DNA from: Leptospira bouyouniensis
GTDB taxonomy: Bacteria; Spirochaetota; Leptospiria; Leptospirales; Leptospiraceae
Length of the DNA: 64,000 nt
Assembly: GCF_004769525.1 (NCBI RefSeq)
Contig: NZ_RQFT01000003.1
Coordinates: forward strand, 372,001-436,000
Reading direction: 5' to 3'
The translations under genes were made by a program, and so were the position numbers. Shown in pieces: positions 29,111 to 38,885 of the stretch. Every line of letters starts with the position of its first letter. The stretch's first letter is position 1. Below the pieces are notes generated by a model, which saw only the letters and a program-made list of their open reading frames with translations, had not been told where the DNA came from and did not search any database.

Positions 29111-31852
29111 TTATTCGTACTTTCGAATCCAACTCCTTTGACCGTTTGATAGAATGGTATACGGATTTGATCCAATAAATGAAAAATCAAAATCAGCACT
29201 ATTCGCAAAAGAATTTGAATAGTCTATTCTCAAGTTTGAACCCACAAAATGACCTAAGTATTGAATTGCTGTATTTGATCCAGAAGGAAACTCTGACCAA
29301 CCTAAGTAAATCGTACCCATTGGATTCATTTCAATTGTTGATCTAATTACATTAGAAGTTGGAAAAAAGTTAAGATTAGTAGAACCGAAAGAAATCCAAT
29401 TTGTTCCATCAAAGGTCTTCATATTTAATTTTCCATCTGAATTAAAGGAAAGAAATAGGAAACCATTGAAAATTCTGAAATCATGGAGATATGCATAAGT
29501 CGTTGGATTTAAGTTCAATTCACCTCCAATTTGTATCCAATTAGATCCATTCCAACGTTTTACATACAGTTTAGTGATCCCAGAAGCATCTATCTCCGAG
29601 AATGCAACATAAGGAACTAATCCGTCAAATTGTATGTTAAGATTTAAAGATGGATTATTTGTTAAACTCGAACCAACTTGAACCCAATTTGTGCCATCAA
29701 ATCTTTTTACGATTATAGAATAATCTATACCAGGCATTCCCGTACCATTTGCTGTGTATGCTACCCATGGATCTGTTCCATTCGTTGCAATTGAATAATT
29801 AAAATTTAATCCATTTAATTCAGAATTGATGATCGATCCAACTGATAACCATGTATTTGAAATCGAATCATATTTTTTAACATAAAGTTTGATATCGCCA
29901 TTGCTAAATTCCCAGTCTCCACTGTAGGTTGGCGCCGTACTATATAAAACAAATGGAATAGAACCTGCCATAGCCATAGAAAGATACGGAACAGATCGTA
30001 ACTGCCATTGACCAGTAAATGATACAACTGGCGGTAATATTGACAAACCAGAAGATTTATTAATTTTATAAGCACTAATTTGTTCTTTATTATTAAATGC
30101 ACTGGTACTACTTTGAAATTGATTAACCACTGCATAGGCAGTATCTCCATTGGATATTATATTACCATTTGATGCGATAAAATTGGTTGCCCCTGCATAA
30201 GTCGCATCATTAAAATTAGCTCGAACATCAATTAGCTGCCTTGCAAAGATCTGAATGGTTTGAGTTAATTGAATCGCTCCTTCTGCAATACTGGCAACAA
30301 GATTGGAAAAACCAACTTTTGCATCGAGTGTGTAAAGTTTGACAACAAGACTTGTTGGTGTATCCCGATCTAAGGTGCCAAGATCTCCGTTGGTAGGAAC
30401 ATTCCAATCTGCATTTAACCAAGGAAAATAAGTTACGATATTTCCATAACCATCTAGTCCTTCGAGAGCAAAATATTTTACATTTCCTTCTTTCATGGAA
30501 ATGGTTTGTGGTTCATTTGTTTTTGAAAGTAAGGCTATTTTGTTTCCAAAGGAATCGGTTTCATATAAAGAAAGAGATTGTACGTTACCAGGTAGAATTG
30601 TAAATTCCTGTGTAACAGAATTGGAAACAGTGGATAACAACTTTAATTCTACCTTTCCTGAGCTAACATAGTCACTTTTAGTGGCTGTAAATAAAGTACC
30701 AGAACTTCCAGGTTTTTCAAACTTTCCAACGTTATTAATCACAGTTGTAACTTCTGGAACAATATACTGTCCTGTCAGATAAGAATTGGTTCCTTCGTTT
30801 CTGCATGATAGGATTATGTTTCTTTGAAATCCTACATTGATATTCTGTATACCGGTTAAATTTGTTCGAAGTGTGTTCGGCAAACAATTACGATTCACAG
30901 TATAACTTGTCACAATAGGAGAGTTTGATTTGAGAGACTTATTGTCCCAAGCTTCAATTTTTATATCCAAAGTCGTTCCCGCAAGTCTATCAGCATTGGT
31001 GTAGAATGTTGAAGGAATTAAATAAACATACCTACTCGAGGGTGATGTTGAAGTATTGTTTTCTGGTTGCATTGCAACTTCATTTGTATAGGTCGCAGAA
31101 GTAGACTTTTTATAAGATAGTTTCACTGCTATAATTGATCCATCTAAATCAATATCTCTTACATCGGCTCTAATATAAATTGGCGCATCTGCGTGAATTT
31201 GAGTCGGAACTGGACTTTGGAGTGTAATTAAAGGAGAATTATTACCAGCCGCAGAAGGTACAGCGAAAAGCGCATAACTAGTGAAATGTTCAACTTGTGC
31301 TACAAGTCTACCATTTGCATAATCGATAGATGTTGGTACGGCAACATAAGAATTGCTTACTTCGTCATAATAGAACATTTGCTGAGATCTTAGATTTAAA
31401 TTTTGTTCAGATATTTTCGAAGAATCGTAATTAACGACTAAAGAAGCTGGTTTATCCATAGCAAATTGAGTTCCGGCCGGAGAAAATTTATACCCTTGAC
31501 CATAGAACTTAAATTGACTATTTTCATCAGCCTTTCCTGTTTTTTCTATTGTAATTTCAGTATCTTTTTCTAAAGAGTTTGGGGGAATTACAAAACTTAA
31601 TTCCTTTCCGAGTTGAAGAGTTCCACCTTCATCCGATTTAATCAATAAACTCACAGTTGTTCCTTCAGAGACTAACATCGATGAATTTTGTTCTTGGGAA
31701 CCGATTAACAATCCTAAAATGGAAAGGTTAGATTTCTCATCGGACTGACTCGTTTTGGTTCCTAAACAAAACAGTAAGAACGACATTGTAAATAGTAGAA
31801 TTCCCAATGAAAATCTACTTAGAATTTTATTTTCGACTAACTTAATTGACAT
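29111..31852 (-). CDS. Large lipoprotein with ZU5-like domain and repeated propeller-like C-terminus
   Basis: About 913 residues. A signal peptide with lipobox LLFC (Cys about 29) precedes a region resembling a ZU5 domain (GGTLQLGKELSFVIPPNSLE, about residues 78-110). The middle has Ig-like/beta-sandwich character. The C-terminal third has at least four related units of the kind VKRFDGTNWVQVGSSL, VKRWNGSNWIQIGGEL, MKTFDGTNWISFGS and KKYDSISNTWLSVGS, spaced 45-70 residues, typical of a beta-propeller or lectin-like repeat. ATG 31852 has AGAGG eight bases before it; the in-frame GTG 31861 overlaps that site. Surface exposure is likely. Function unknown. Confidence 0.75.
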   Translation of the reverse strand: MSIKLVENKILSRFSLGILLFTMSFLLFCLGTKTSQSDEKSNLSILGLLIGSQEQNSSMLVSEGTTVSLLIKSDEGGTLQLGKELSFVIPPNSLEKDTEITIEKTGKADENSQFKFYGQGYKFSPAGTQFAMDKPASLVVNYDSSKISEQNLNLRSQQMFYYDEVSNSYVAVPTSIDYANGRLVAQVEHFTSYALFAVPSAAGNNSPLITLQSPVPTQIHADAPIYIRADVRDIDLDGSIIAVKLSYKKSTSATYTNEVAMQPENNTSTSPSSRYVYLIPSTFYTNADRLAGTTLDIKIEAWDNKSLKSNSPIVTSYTVNRNCLPNTLRTNLTGIQNINVGFQRNIILSCRNEGTNSYLTGQYIVPEVTTVINNVGKFEKPGSSGTLFTATKSDYVSSGKVELKLLSTVSNSVTQEFTILPGNVQSLSLYETDSFGNKIALLSKTNEPQTISMKEGNVKYFALEGLDGYGNIVTYFPWLNADWNVPTNGDLGTLDRDTPTSLVVKLYTLDAKVGFSNLVASIAEGAIQLTQTIQIFARQLIDVRANFNDATYAGATNFIASNGNIISNGDTAYAVVNQFQSSTSAFNNKEQISAYKINKSSGLSILPPVVSFTGQWQLRSVPYLSMAMAGSIPFVLYSTAPTYSGDWEFSNGDIKLYVKKYDSISNTWLSVGSIINSELNGLNFNYSIATNGTDPWVAYTANGTGMPGIDYSIIVKRFDGTNWVQVGSSLTNNPSLNLNIQFDGLVPYVAFSEIDASGITKLYVKRWNGSNWIQIGGELNLNPTTYAYLHDFRIFNGFLFLSFNSDGKLNMKTFDGTNWISFGSTNLNFFPTSNVIRSTIEMNPMGTIYLGWSEFPSGSNTAIQYLGHFVGSNLRIDYSNSFANSADFDFSFIGSNPYTILSNGQRSWIRKYE

Positions 31853-32342
31853 TTGTTTCACCTCTTAATTGAAACGCCAAAATACTTAAACCAGAATTGG
31901 TAATTGCCATTTTCGTAATGTTTAATATGTAACTAACATTAATTGAAAATAAATATTCTAAGTATTATTGACTAATCGTACACAATCGGCTGCTAGGTGG
32001 TAAGTAGGCGATTAAAATTTTATAAATAAATTATGTAAATGAAATGAAAATGTAAACTTGTTATAATCTGTTCGTAATCATCAATTTTTTTATGTATCAA
32101 GGATTTGATTTCAAGAATCGGATAGAATTTATAAAATTAAAAATATCCAATCAAAAAAATTTATCAAAATATTTAATAAGATAAAATCAATACTTGTAAT
32201 ATGTTATTTGGTTAGGTTACGAAGCATTCCAGAGAATTTGAATTTGATAACTTCAGTTGGGTAAATATGGGAAATATTTCACCCTAAAGAGACTTTATAA
32301 TGAACTAATCCTCAATTATTTCTTGTTTTTTTAACAAAAATC
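31853..32342. other. Divergent intergenic region
   Basis: About 490 bases of very AT-rich DNA between divergent genes, so it should hold both promoters. A TATAAT lies near 32061-32066, but no clear -35 partner or operator was found. No gene-like frame. Confidence 0.55.
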
Positions 32343-34226
32343 ATGAACCATTTCCCAATGGAAAAATCGATACACCAAATTTGTCTCCTTACGAAGTTTA
32401 AGATCCGAAACAAAATTTTATTCTTTTTTACATGTTTGTTAATATCAAAATCTTCCATTGTACATGCTGACTCAAATATCAATTTAGATATCAATCAAAT
32501 CGCTGAGAACACAGAGCGGATCTTGGTAAAAATTCCTTCGAGCCATACAAACTTAGAAAGTACAACTTTATCATATACCTATCCAATGTCTGATGGTACA
32601 CCCGCACCTAAATTAGTTTTTATTGAATCAGGAGAGTATTTTCTCGCTTATAATGATGGGGAATCTAATGGTCGAATTATTAGTTTAGATTCAAATTTTA
32701 AATTCAAAAAAGAATTATTAAGTCTAAAAAATCTTCGAATGGAAGATATCCATGCTGATTCGAATGGTCTCACTGTATTGTTATCTGCTTTTGAACTAAA
32801 AAAAAGGGGAAACTATGAAACAAAAAATTTTCATACTGCCTTCATTAACCAATATAACATAAATGGAAAATTAAATTTTAGTACAAAAATTGTAGGAACA
32901 AAAGAATACATCAATGTTGGTGACCAAGGAATTGATACAACATTTGGTTCACTTTCATTAACCAAGACAGCTGACAATTATTATGCGACGTACTTATCGA
33001 CATACCGTAAATGGGATGATGGTGTCACACATCAAAGTGAATATTTGGCTTTATTTGATGAAACTGGAAAACGGATGATGAAATCGGATGGGAAAACACC
33101 TGAAGGTTTTACTTGGAATGTGAGTCATAGTTTTCGGCCAAGATTTTTAAATGATGGAAAACAATTGGTGATGGTGACAGTGGGTGATGCCTACCCAAGG
33201 GGATTGGTGATTGATACCTATCCAAATCGAAAGCGAGAACTACCAATCGTTGTTCCGAAAGCTGGAGCAAACGAAACATATCAATATGTTCCACTTTCAA
33301 CTGGAGATTTATATGCTAAAGACTCCACCACATGGATCACATTTGATACCAATTTGAATCGATCCTCATACGATATTGGTTTTATCATAAAGAATAAAGA
33401 AAATCTTTCCAAACCAATATTTATCACAAGTACTACCAAACAAAGAGAGAGGATTCCAAGGATTGTTCCATACGGGGAGGATCACTTGTTTCTTTTGTGG
33501 ATGACAGATGAGGGGCCTGAAAAGGAAAAATGGTATCCTAAAATTTCCAACATGAAATTGGAAGGTTGTTTAGTTCAAAAAGATGGAACTATTGTTTCTA
33601 AACCTCAAAGTTTTGCTTTTGGGAAAGGAATGATGTTTCGATCAGCAGCAAGGTTTTTTATCTTACGCGATGGAAAATTTGGTTGGGTCAATGATGTAAC
33701 TGGATTTTCAGATCAATTGGAAATTGTATTGGTATCACCATTTCAAAATAAACCTCAAGTTGTCTCATCAACTGAATCGCAAAAACCAGAAACGTCTGAA
33801 ACGAATCTAAACCCAACACTTAGTAAACCTTTGATTGATGCCATTTACGAAGGAAAGGAAGCAGAGGGAATTTCTTTACTGAACCAAGGTGCTGATCCAA
33901 ATACAGTCTATGAAGGTTGGTCAGCATTATTGTATGCAGCTTATTTTGGTCGTACGGAAATCGTGAGAGCATTATTATCTCACAATGTGAATGTTGATTT
34001 TTCTGTTGATGGTTGGAATGCTTTACAGTTAGCACAAGAAAGAGGTCATTCTCAAATTGTTACACTCCTCCAACCCAACACAAAAACGTTTTCAAGGACT
34101 TTCTCAAAATCACCAAATCCAAAAAGTCCATTGAAAACAATTGGAAGGAATCAAAATCATCGATCCATCGTTGAGACTTTCGATACCAACCAATCCTTAC
34201 AAAATTTAGGAACACCAGTTCAATAA
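32343..34226 (+). CDS. Secreted protein with propeller-like body and C-terminal ankyrin repeats
   Basis: A 627-residue protein. An export signal sits at residues 22-43 (hydrophobic core ILFFFTCLLI, then HADS). Residues 50-480 are beta-rich and resemble a propeller without clear motifs. Residues about 500-570 hold two ankyrin repeats (LIDAIYEGKEAEGISLLNQG, GWSALLYAAYFGRTEIVRAL). The C-terminal 50 residues are Ser/Asn/Lys-rich. ATG 32343 or 32358 are both possible. The ankyrins suggest protein binding in the periplasm or outside. A second ankyrin lipoprotein lies 1 kb downstream. Confidence 0.7.
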   Translation: MNHFPMEKSIHQICLLTKFKIRNKILFFFTCLLISKSSIVHADSNINLDINQIAENTERILVKIPSSHTNLESTTLSYTYPMSDGTPAPKLVFIESGEYFLAYNDGESNGRIISLDSNFKFKKELLSLKNLRMEDIHADSNGLTVLLSAFELKKRGNYETKNFHTAFINQYNINGKLNFSTKIVGTKEYINVGDQGIDTTFGSLSLTKTADNYYATYLSTYRKWDDGVTHQSEYLALFDETGKRMMKSDGKTPEGFTWNVSHSFRPRFLNDGKQLVMVTVGDAYPRGLVIDTYPNRKRELPIVVPKAGANETYQYVPLSTGDLYAKDSTTWITFDTNLNRSSYDIGFIIKNKENLSKPIFITSTTKQRERIPRIVPYGEDHLFLLWMTDEGPEKEKWYPKISNMKLEGCLVQKDGTIVSKPQSFAFGKGMMFRSAARFFILRDGKFGWVNDVTGFSDQLEIVLVSPFQNKPQVVSSTESQKPETSETNLNPTLSKPLIDAIYEGKEAEGISLLNQGADPNTVYEGWSALLYAAYFGRTEIVRALLSHNVNVDFSVDGWNALQLAQERGHSQIVTLLQPNTKTFSRTFSKSPNPKSPLKTIGRNQNHRSIVETFDTNQSLQNLGTPVQ

Positions 34227-34337
34227 CTTTTACTTTTCAAAATGCGGTGACAAATTTTAGCCACTGCATTTAAAATTTCAAATCAATCGATGATTCTATC
34301 AAGAATTCATTAGATGATCACAATCACCAAAATTAGA

Positions 34338-34373
34338 TTACAATATAGATTACCATTTGAATCTATATTGTAA
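34338..34373. terminator. Perfect 14-bp inverted repeat between convergent genes
   Basis: TTACAATATAGATT (34338-34351) and AATCTATATTGTAA (34360-34373) are perfectly complementary with an 8-base loop. It lies between two convergent genes and so probably acts as a bidirectional terminator, though the stem is AT-rich. Confidence 0.5.
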
Positions 34374-34384
34374 GTTGATCTAAA

Positions 34385-35212
34385 TCATTTCCCGTCTGTA
34401 TTCACAATAATCGGCAATCCATCTTTCCCATTGGGAACGAAAATCAATTTATTATTTGGATTTTCCATTGCTTTGAGTTGGATATATTTTGGCGTTAATG
34501 ATTCTGATATCATCCTTTGCGCTTTTGCTTGGGCTTCTGCTTCAATTAACACAGCTTTTGCTTTTCCTTCTGCAGCGATTTGTTGGATCTCCGCATCTCG
34601 TTTTGCAATGTTAATCTCAAACTTCATTTGTTCTTGTTCTTGTTGTTTGGTTAATTTGCTTTCAATTGCTTTTAAAATTGAAGGACTATACTCTACGTCA
34701 TCGACAATGACATCATCAATTTCGATGTGTTTGTATTTTAGTTTTTCTGCGAGTGACTTTTTAATTTGAGCTGAAACATTCGGAGTTTCTTTCGATATCG
34801 ACACCATATTATATGCTGATAATATATTTCGAATTGCCGTTCTAAATTGGGGTTTGACTACCTTTTCATAATAATCTCTACCAATTTCCATCTCCAATTC
34901 ATATATCTCATTTTGGATTGGTCGGATGATGATGTCAGCAGTGACGGTGATCGTCAAATCATCTCTTGTTAACACTTCTACCTTTTCTTGGAAACTACTC
35001 CATTGGACCGAATAGACATAAACACTATTCCATGGCATATAGGTTTGGACTCGAGATTCCAATGGTTTTTGGCTGAGACCAGTACTATAAGGTCTCCACA
35101 TGAGCCCCACTTCACCAGGACTGATGATGGAAATACAAGAGACGAATACCATCCCAAGGAACAAAACGGGAACGAACTGAAAACTTGTTAGAAAAATGGA
35201 TCGACGTTTCAT
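34385..35212 (-). CDS. SPFH/Band 7 (prohibitin-like) lipoprotein
   Basis: A 275-residue protein with a lipobox FVSC (Cys about 26) and an SPFH/Band 7 domain: GEVGLMWRPY, VYVYSVQWSSFQEKVEVLTRDDLTI-type strand (about 65-90) and VVKPQFRTAIRNILSAY. The C-terminal part is a long charged coiled coil rich in Ala-Glu-Lys (AEGKAKAVLIEAEAQAKAQ), typical of prohibitin and HflK/C relatives that form membrane rings. Lipid anchoring instead of a transmembrane helix is unusual. Divergent from the ankyrin lipoprotein gene, with about 25 bases between starts. Confidence 0.83.
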   Translation of the reverse strand: MKRRSIFLTSFQFVPVLFLGMVFVSCISIISPGEVGLMWRPYSTGLSQKPLESRVQTYMPWNSVYVYSVQWSSFQEKVEVLTRDDLTITVTADIIIRPIQNEIYELEMEIGRDYYEKVVKPQFRTAIRNILSAYNMVSISKETPNVSAQIKKSLAEKLKYKHIEIDDVIVDDVEYSPSILKAIESKLTKQQEQEQMKFEINIAKRDAEIQQIAAEGKAKAVLIEAEAQAKAQRMISESLTPKYIQLKAMENPNNKLIFVPNGKDGLPIIVNTDGK

Positions 35213-35236
35213 AGTTAAACTATTAGACTAAAACAG

Positions 35237-35731
35237 ATGTTCACTTTCTTATCTAGCCGATTTTTCATAAAATTGATCCCTTTTGTCATTATTTTTCTGA
35301 TCTCTTTGATTGGATTTGGATGTATTGAGGATGAAACAGTCGTTAAAACTCCTCCAAGTTTGGAATTACGTCTCTTCCAAGCGGTCGAAAATGGCAATTT
35401 AGAAGAGGTCAAAATCCTTTTGGCACAAGGTGCCTCCATCAATGCAAAAGACTCACTAGGGAATTCCTCACTCATCAAAGCCGTCGATGAAGAAGAAATG
35501 GAGCTTACAAAATTCCTGATCCAAAAAGGGGCAAATGTAAACCTTCGTAATACTATGGGTGAGACTGCTCTTTATCGAGCTGTTTACCGTGGCAATTTGG
35601 ATCTAGTCAAACTTTTAGTGAAGGCTGGTGCAGAAACAAAGGTGAAAACTGTCGGTGGTATCAGTATCTCTGAATTGGCTGAAGAACGTGGCGAAGAAGG
35701 AATTTTGAAGTATTTACAAAGTTTAAAATAA
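35237..35731 (+). CDS. Ankyrin-repeat lipoprotein
   Basis: A 164-residue protein: signal peptide with lipobox FGC (Cys about 29), then three ankyrin repeats (LRLFQAVENGNLEEVKILLAQG, LGNSSLIKAVDEEEMELTKF, MGETALYRAVYRGNLDLVKL). Most of the mature protein is ankyrin, so it is likely a periplasmic or surface protein-binding module. It overlaps the divergent promoter region of the SPFH gene. Partner unknown. Confidence 0.82.
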   Translation: MFTFLSSRFFIKLIPFVIIFLISLIGFGCIEDETVVKTPPSLELRLFQAVENGNLEEVKILLAQGASINAKDSLGNSSLIKAVDEEEMELTKFLIQKGANVNLRNTMGETALYRAVYRGNLDLVKLLVKAGAETKVKTVGGISISELAEERGEEGILKYLQSLK

Positions 35732-35825
35732 TCATCGTAAAATCAGAATGAATCAATCGAATGAATCTTTGTTAATTGGATATTTTCATTTCTATTAGTT
35801 ATCATAAAAAATAATTTTTGTTTTG

Positions 35826-36683
35826 ATGAGTTTAAATAAGATAATATTCGATTTAATCATTCTGATTGTTTTATTTGATTCCATTTCGTTGGGAGCTCAA
35901 GAAAACATAAAAGACGATAGAAACGTTTATGTATTCGCAAGTAAAGGTTTAAATCTACGTGCACAACCCGACCAAAATGCAGAGATTCTTAGAACCATTC
36001 CCTATGCAAAAAAATTGAGAATCAAGGAAATAGATTCCAAGATAATTTCCATTGATCAAAAAATTGGCCAATGGACACATGTTAGCGATGAAGAAATGGA
36101 TGGTTGGGTTTTTGGTGGTTACTTACTCGTTACTAATCCAAATGAATTGATTACGAAAGTTTACCAAGAAGTAAAAAGTATCAACCATAAAGTCTATCAA
36201 TCTTCCTCTTTAAAATTCTCAGAAAAAAATATAACCATTAAATCAACATATGGAAACTATGCAATCGTTACCTATCCTGGTACAGGTTTGGAGCCTGGAA
36301 TGTCATCAAAAATTGACAGTGTCTGGTTTTATAATGGAACAACTTGGAACTTATACATAAATGATACAAAATCTGGTTACGAAGAAAAAATTTCAGATAG
36401 TTATCAAAACAAAAGTATTTCTTTATTATTGATTAATGATGATTTGATACCAGATTTTATCATCAGCGAATATTGTTGCGGGTCGATTTCCAATTCTCAA
36501 ATTTTTCTTTCAAATTTAAACCTTCATCAAAAATTTAAAAGTTTATCGGATCTATCCTTTTCGAAATTCACTTGGACACATTTATGTGGAAATAATCTGT
36601 ACCTGTTTGTATCTTCAAAGGATGATAAAACTAAACAGTATCGATACGATTGTAAATCAAACCAATTGAAAATCAATGAATGA
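35826..36683 (+). CDS. Secreted bacterial SH3-domain protein
   Basis: A 285-residue protein with a signal peptide ending in LGAQ and an N-terminal SH3-like domain (about residues 30-100: VYVFASKGLNLRAQPDQ, then WTHVSDEEMDGWVFGGYL). This type is found in cell-wall-binding proteins. The C-terminal 180 residues are not recognised and contain four cysteines (CCG, C, C). ATG 35826 directly follows an in-frame TTG. Function unknown, probably envelope-related. Confidence 0.7.
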   Translation: MSLNKIIFDLIILIVLFDSISLGAQENIKDDRNVYVFASKGLNLRAQPDQNAEILRTIPYAKKLRIKEIDSKIISIDQKIGQWTHVSDEEMDGWVFGGYLLVTNPNELITKVYQEVKSINHKVYQSSSLKFSEKNITIKSTYGNYAIVTYPGTGLEPGMSSKIDSVWFYNGTTWNLYINDTKSGYEEKISDSYQNKSISLLLINDDLIPDFIISEYCCGSISNSQIFLSNLNLHQKFKSLSDLSFSKFTWTHLCGNNLYLFVSSKDDKTKQYRYDCKSNQLKINE

Positions 36684-36709
36684 TGATGCATTCGCTACAG
36701 AATTATCTG

Positions 36710-38149
36710 TCATTGGTTCATTTCCACTAACGTTTCAAATAGAATTTTTGTTCCTAATTCTAAGTTATCGATGGTCATGTTTTCATTTTTGCCATGCATC
36801 CCATCAATGTCTTCTGCCTTTAATACCGCCGGGATAAGACCATAGGCTTTGATCCCAATTTTTCTTAAGTATGAATTATCAGTTTTTCCTGGAGACAAAA
36901 ACGGTGTTACTGTGCTATTGGGAAATTTATTTACAGAAACAGCGGCAAGAGTACTAAAAAATTTGGTTTGGATCGGTGATACATCTGTTGGATTGATATC
37001 CGTGAAAGTGATCTCTGCATTGTATTTGGATGCAATGGTTTTTACTTTTTTAGCAAATTCTTCAATGTCCACTCCCGGCAAAGTGCGGATGTCCAATCTT
37101 CCCATCGCTTCGCCAGCTATTACATTCTCTCCACCTTCTCCTTCGCTTGTTCGAAAACCCGTAATTGATTTGGTATTTGTTGTCATTGCCGTTAGGTGAC
37201 GGTTACTCCTAATCGTTGGATGAAGAAGTGGTTTGATTAGCGGATTTCTAGCATTTTTTAAGAAAAAGGATTTTGGAAAGGAACTAATTGTACCCAATTG
37301 ATAAAAAAATGCATCTGTCTCTTCTGTGATTCGTATGTCAGATTCCAATTCTCTAACTTCATTAAAAAACTGCATTAAAGCTAACGCCGGGTATTGGTTT
37401 GGTGGAGATGAACCATGTCCACTAGTACCAGTAATTTTCGCCCTTAACCAAATATTACCCTTTTCCGCATATTGGATGTTAAAGATTGTTGAACCAGGAA
37501 TGACAATATCTCTTGTTGCGACTCCGCCTTCATTGATGGCATATTCGTAACCTTCAAAGATTTTTTTTTGTTGTGTGGTCATATACTTTCCACCTAACAC
37601 AGATCCTGATTCTTCATCAGCTAACGCTAGGTACATGATTTTTCGAGTGCGTGGAATTCCAGATCGTTTGAGTTCTAAGAAGGCAACAAGCTCCATGACA
37701 GCCATGCCTTTCATATCAATCGCTCCTCTTCCCCAAATTCGGCCATCCTTAACGGTTCCCGATAGAGGGTTCAGTTTCCATTCTTTCGCATCAAATTCAA
37801 CTGTGTCCAAATGGTTGGCAAGAATGATCCCAGGTTCTGGATTGGGTACAGTTGCTGGAAGTTCTGCGACTAAGTTGGGACGGTTTGGGTATTTGGGATC
37901 ATATACGAATCGAGAGGAAATGCCTTCTTTGGAAAGGACTGTTTGTATGTACTTTGTGACTTGGATTTCGTTTCCACGCACTGACGGAATTTTCAGAATA
38001 TCAGTTAGATACTTTACTGCTTCCGCACGTCGATTTTCCCAATTCACATTTGGATAGGATTGTTTTAATTCGGCATATTGAACCTTTTGGCCAAAGGAAC
38101 ATTGAAAGAAAAAAATAAAAAAGAGTCCTATCCAAATTCTATGTTTCAT
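36710..38149 (-). CDS. M20-family metallopeptidase, secreted
   Basis: A 479-residue member of the M20 dipeptidase/carboxypeptidase family. An N-terminal hydrophobic segment ends at QCSFGQ, so it is a lipoprotein or periplasmic enzyme. Metal-site motifs are ANHLDTVEFD (HxD), GRGAIDMKGMAVME (bridging Asp) and DEESGSVLGG (catalytic Glu pair). The dimerisation domain is in the middle. It should hydrolyse small peptides or N-acyl amino acids. GGGTGA precedes the ATG. It is convergent with the SH3 gene. Confidence 0.87.
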   Translation of the reverse strand: MKHRIWIGLFFIFFFQCSFGQKVQYAELKQSYPNVNWENRRAEAVKYLTDILKIPSVRGNEIQVTKYIQTVLSKEGISSRFVYDPKYPNRPNLVAELPATVPNPEPGIILANHLDTVEFDAKEWKLNPLSGTVKDGRIWGRGAIDMKGMAVMELVAFLELKRSGIPRTRKIMYLALADEESGSVLGGKYMTTQQKKIFEGYEYAINEGGVATRDIVIPGSTIFNIQYAEKGNIWLRAKITGTSGHGSSPPNQYPALALMQFFNEVRELESDIRITEETDAFFYQLGTISSFPKSFFLKNARNPLIKPLLHPTIRSNRHLTAMTTNTKSITGFRTSEGEGGENVIAGEAMGRLDIRTLPGVDIEEFAKKVKTIASKYNAEITFTDINPTDVSPIQTKFFSTLAAVSVNKFPNSTVTPFLSPGKTDNSYLRKIGIKAYGLIPAVLKAEDIDGMHGKNENMTIDNLELGTKILFETLVEMNQ

Positions 38150-38217
38150 TTTAATTCACCCATTACTTTTGATGAAAAAGAGAATCATGAATTCTAAAAC
38201 TTAAAAGTAAAAACTAT

Positions 38218-38820
38218 TTAATTTTTTCGAAGAACAAGTCTTACAATACTAGCTGTTCCTTTATGGAACGGACTCTCATTTAGTTCAGTTTCGAGTGCTT
38301 CCTCTAATTCTACATTCATTTCTGCGAAGTCCATACGTAAGTCTTTGAGTTGGTACAACATGTCAGGGTCTTTTGGTCCACCAGATGTATACTTTAACTG
38401 TTCAGGAGAAAAAGCTTCCAGTAATAAAATCCCACCTGGTTTTAATGTCCGAACACAATTGCGGTGAACAGTTGTTCGTATGGATTTGTGAAAATGGCTA
38501 TAAATGAGAGCCACCATATCCATTTGGTCAGGTGCATAAGGATAATTTAAAGCATCCGAGATTTCATAATGAAAGGTAACATTCTTTTCTTTTGCCAATT
38601 GCAATGCCTTTTGCCTTCCAGACTCTGATTGGTCAAAAGCGAACACGTCCCATCCTAGACTTGCCGCAAAAACTGCATTCCTCCCCTCACCTTCACAAGG
38701 AAAGAGGATCCTTCCTTTTTTTAAGTTTGGTAAGCGAGAACGTAAAAACTCATTAGGTTCTTTTCCATAAACATATTCCACATTCGCATAACGATCGTTC
38801 CAGAAATTTTTGTCGTACAT
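38218..38820 (-). CDS. Class I SAM-dependent methyltransferase
   Basis: A 200-residue methyltransferase of the TehB/thiopurine-methyltransferase-like type: FWNDRYANVEYVYGKEPN at the start, ILFPCEGEGRNAVFAASLG as the SAM-binding motif I, FAFDQSESG as motif II and LKPGGILLLEAFSP as motif III. Substrate unknown; small toxic compounds or thiols are typical of the family. It lies 70 bases downstream of the M20 gene's start and 66 bases from the nitroreductase, all on the minus strand. Confidence 0.85.
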   Translation of the reverse strand: MYDKNFWNDRYANVEYVYGKEPNEFLRSRLPNLKKGRILFPCEGEGRNAVFAASLGWDVFAFDQSESGRQKALQLAKEKNVTFHYEISDALNYPYAPDQMDMVALIYSHFHKSIRTTVHRNCVRTLKPGGILLLEAFSPEQLKYTSGGPKDPDMLYQLKDLRMDFAEMNVELEEALETELNESPFHKGTASIVRLVLRKN

Positions 38821-38885
38821 AATTGCTCAACCATTTGGTAATTGAATTATTCTATACCAAAGAAAAAAGAATCATAACTGTTTTT

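Noticed and set aside
31980..32090. Possible Pho-box-like TGT repeats near 32051-32075
   Set aside because: The repeats are 8 and 10 bases apart, not in 11-bp phase, so the similarity to a PhoB array is not supported.
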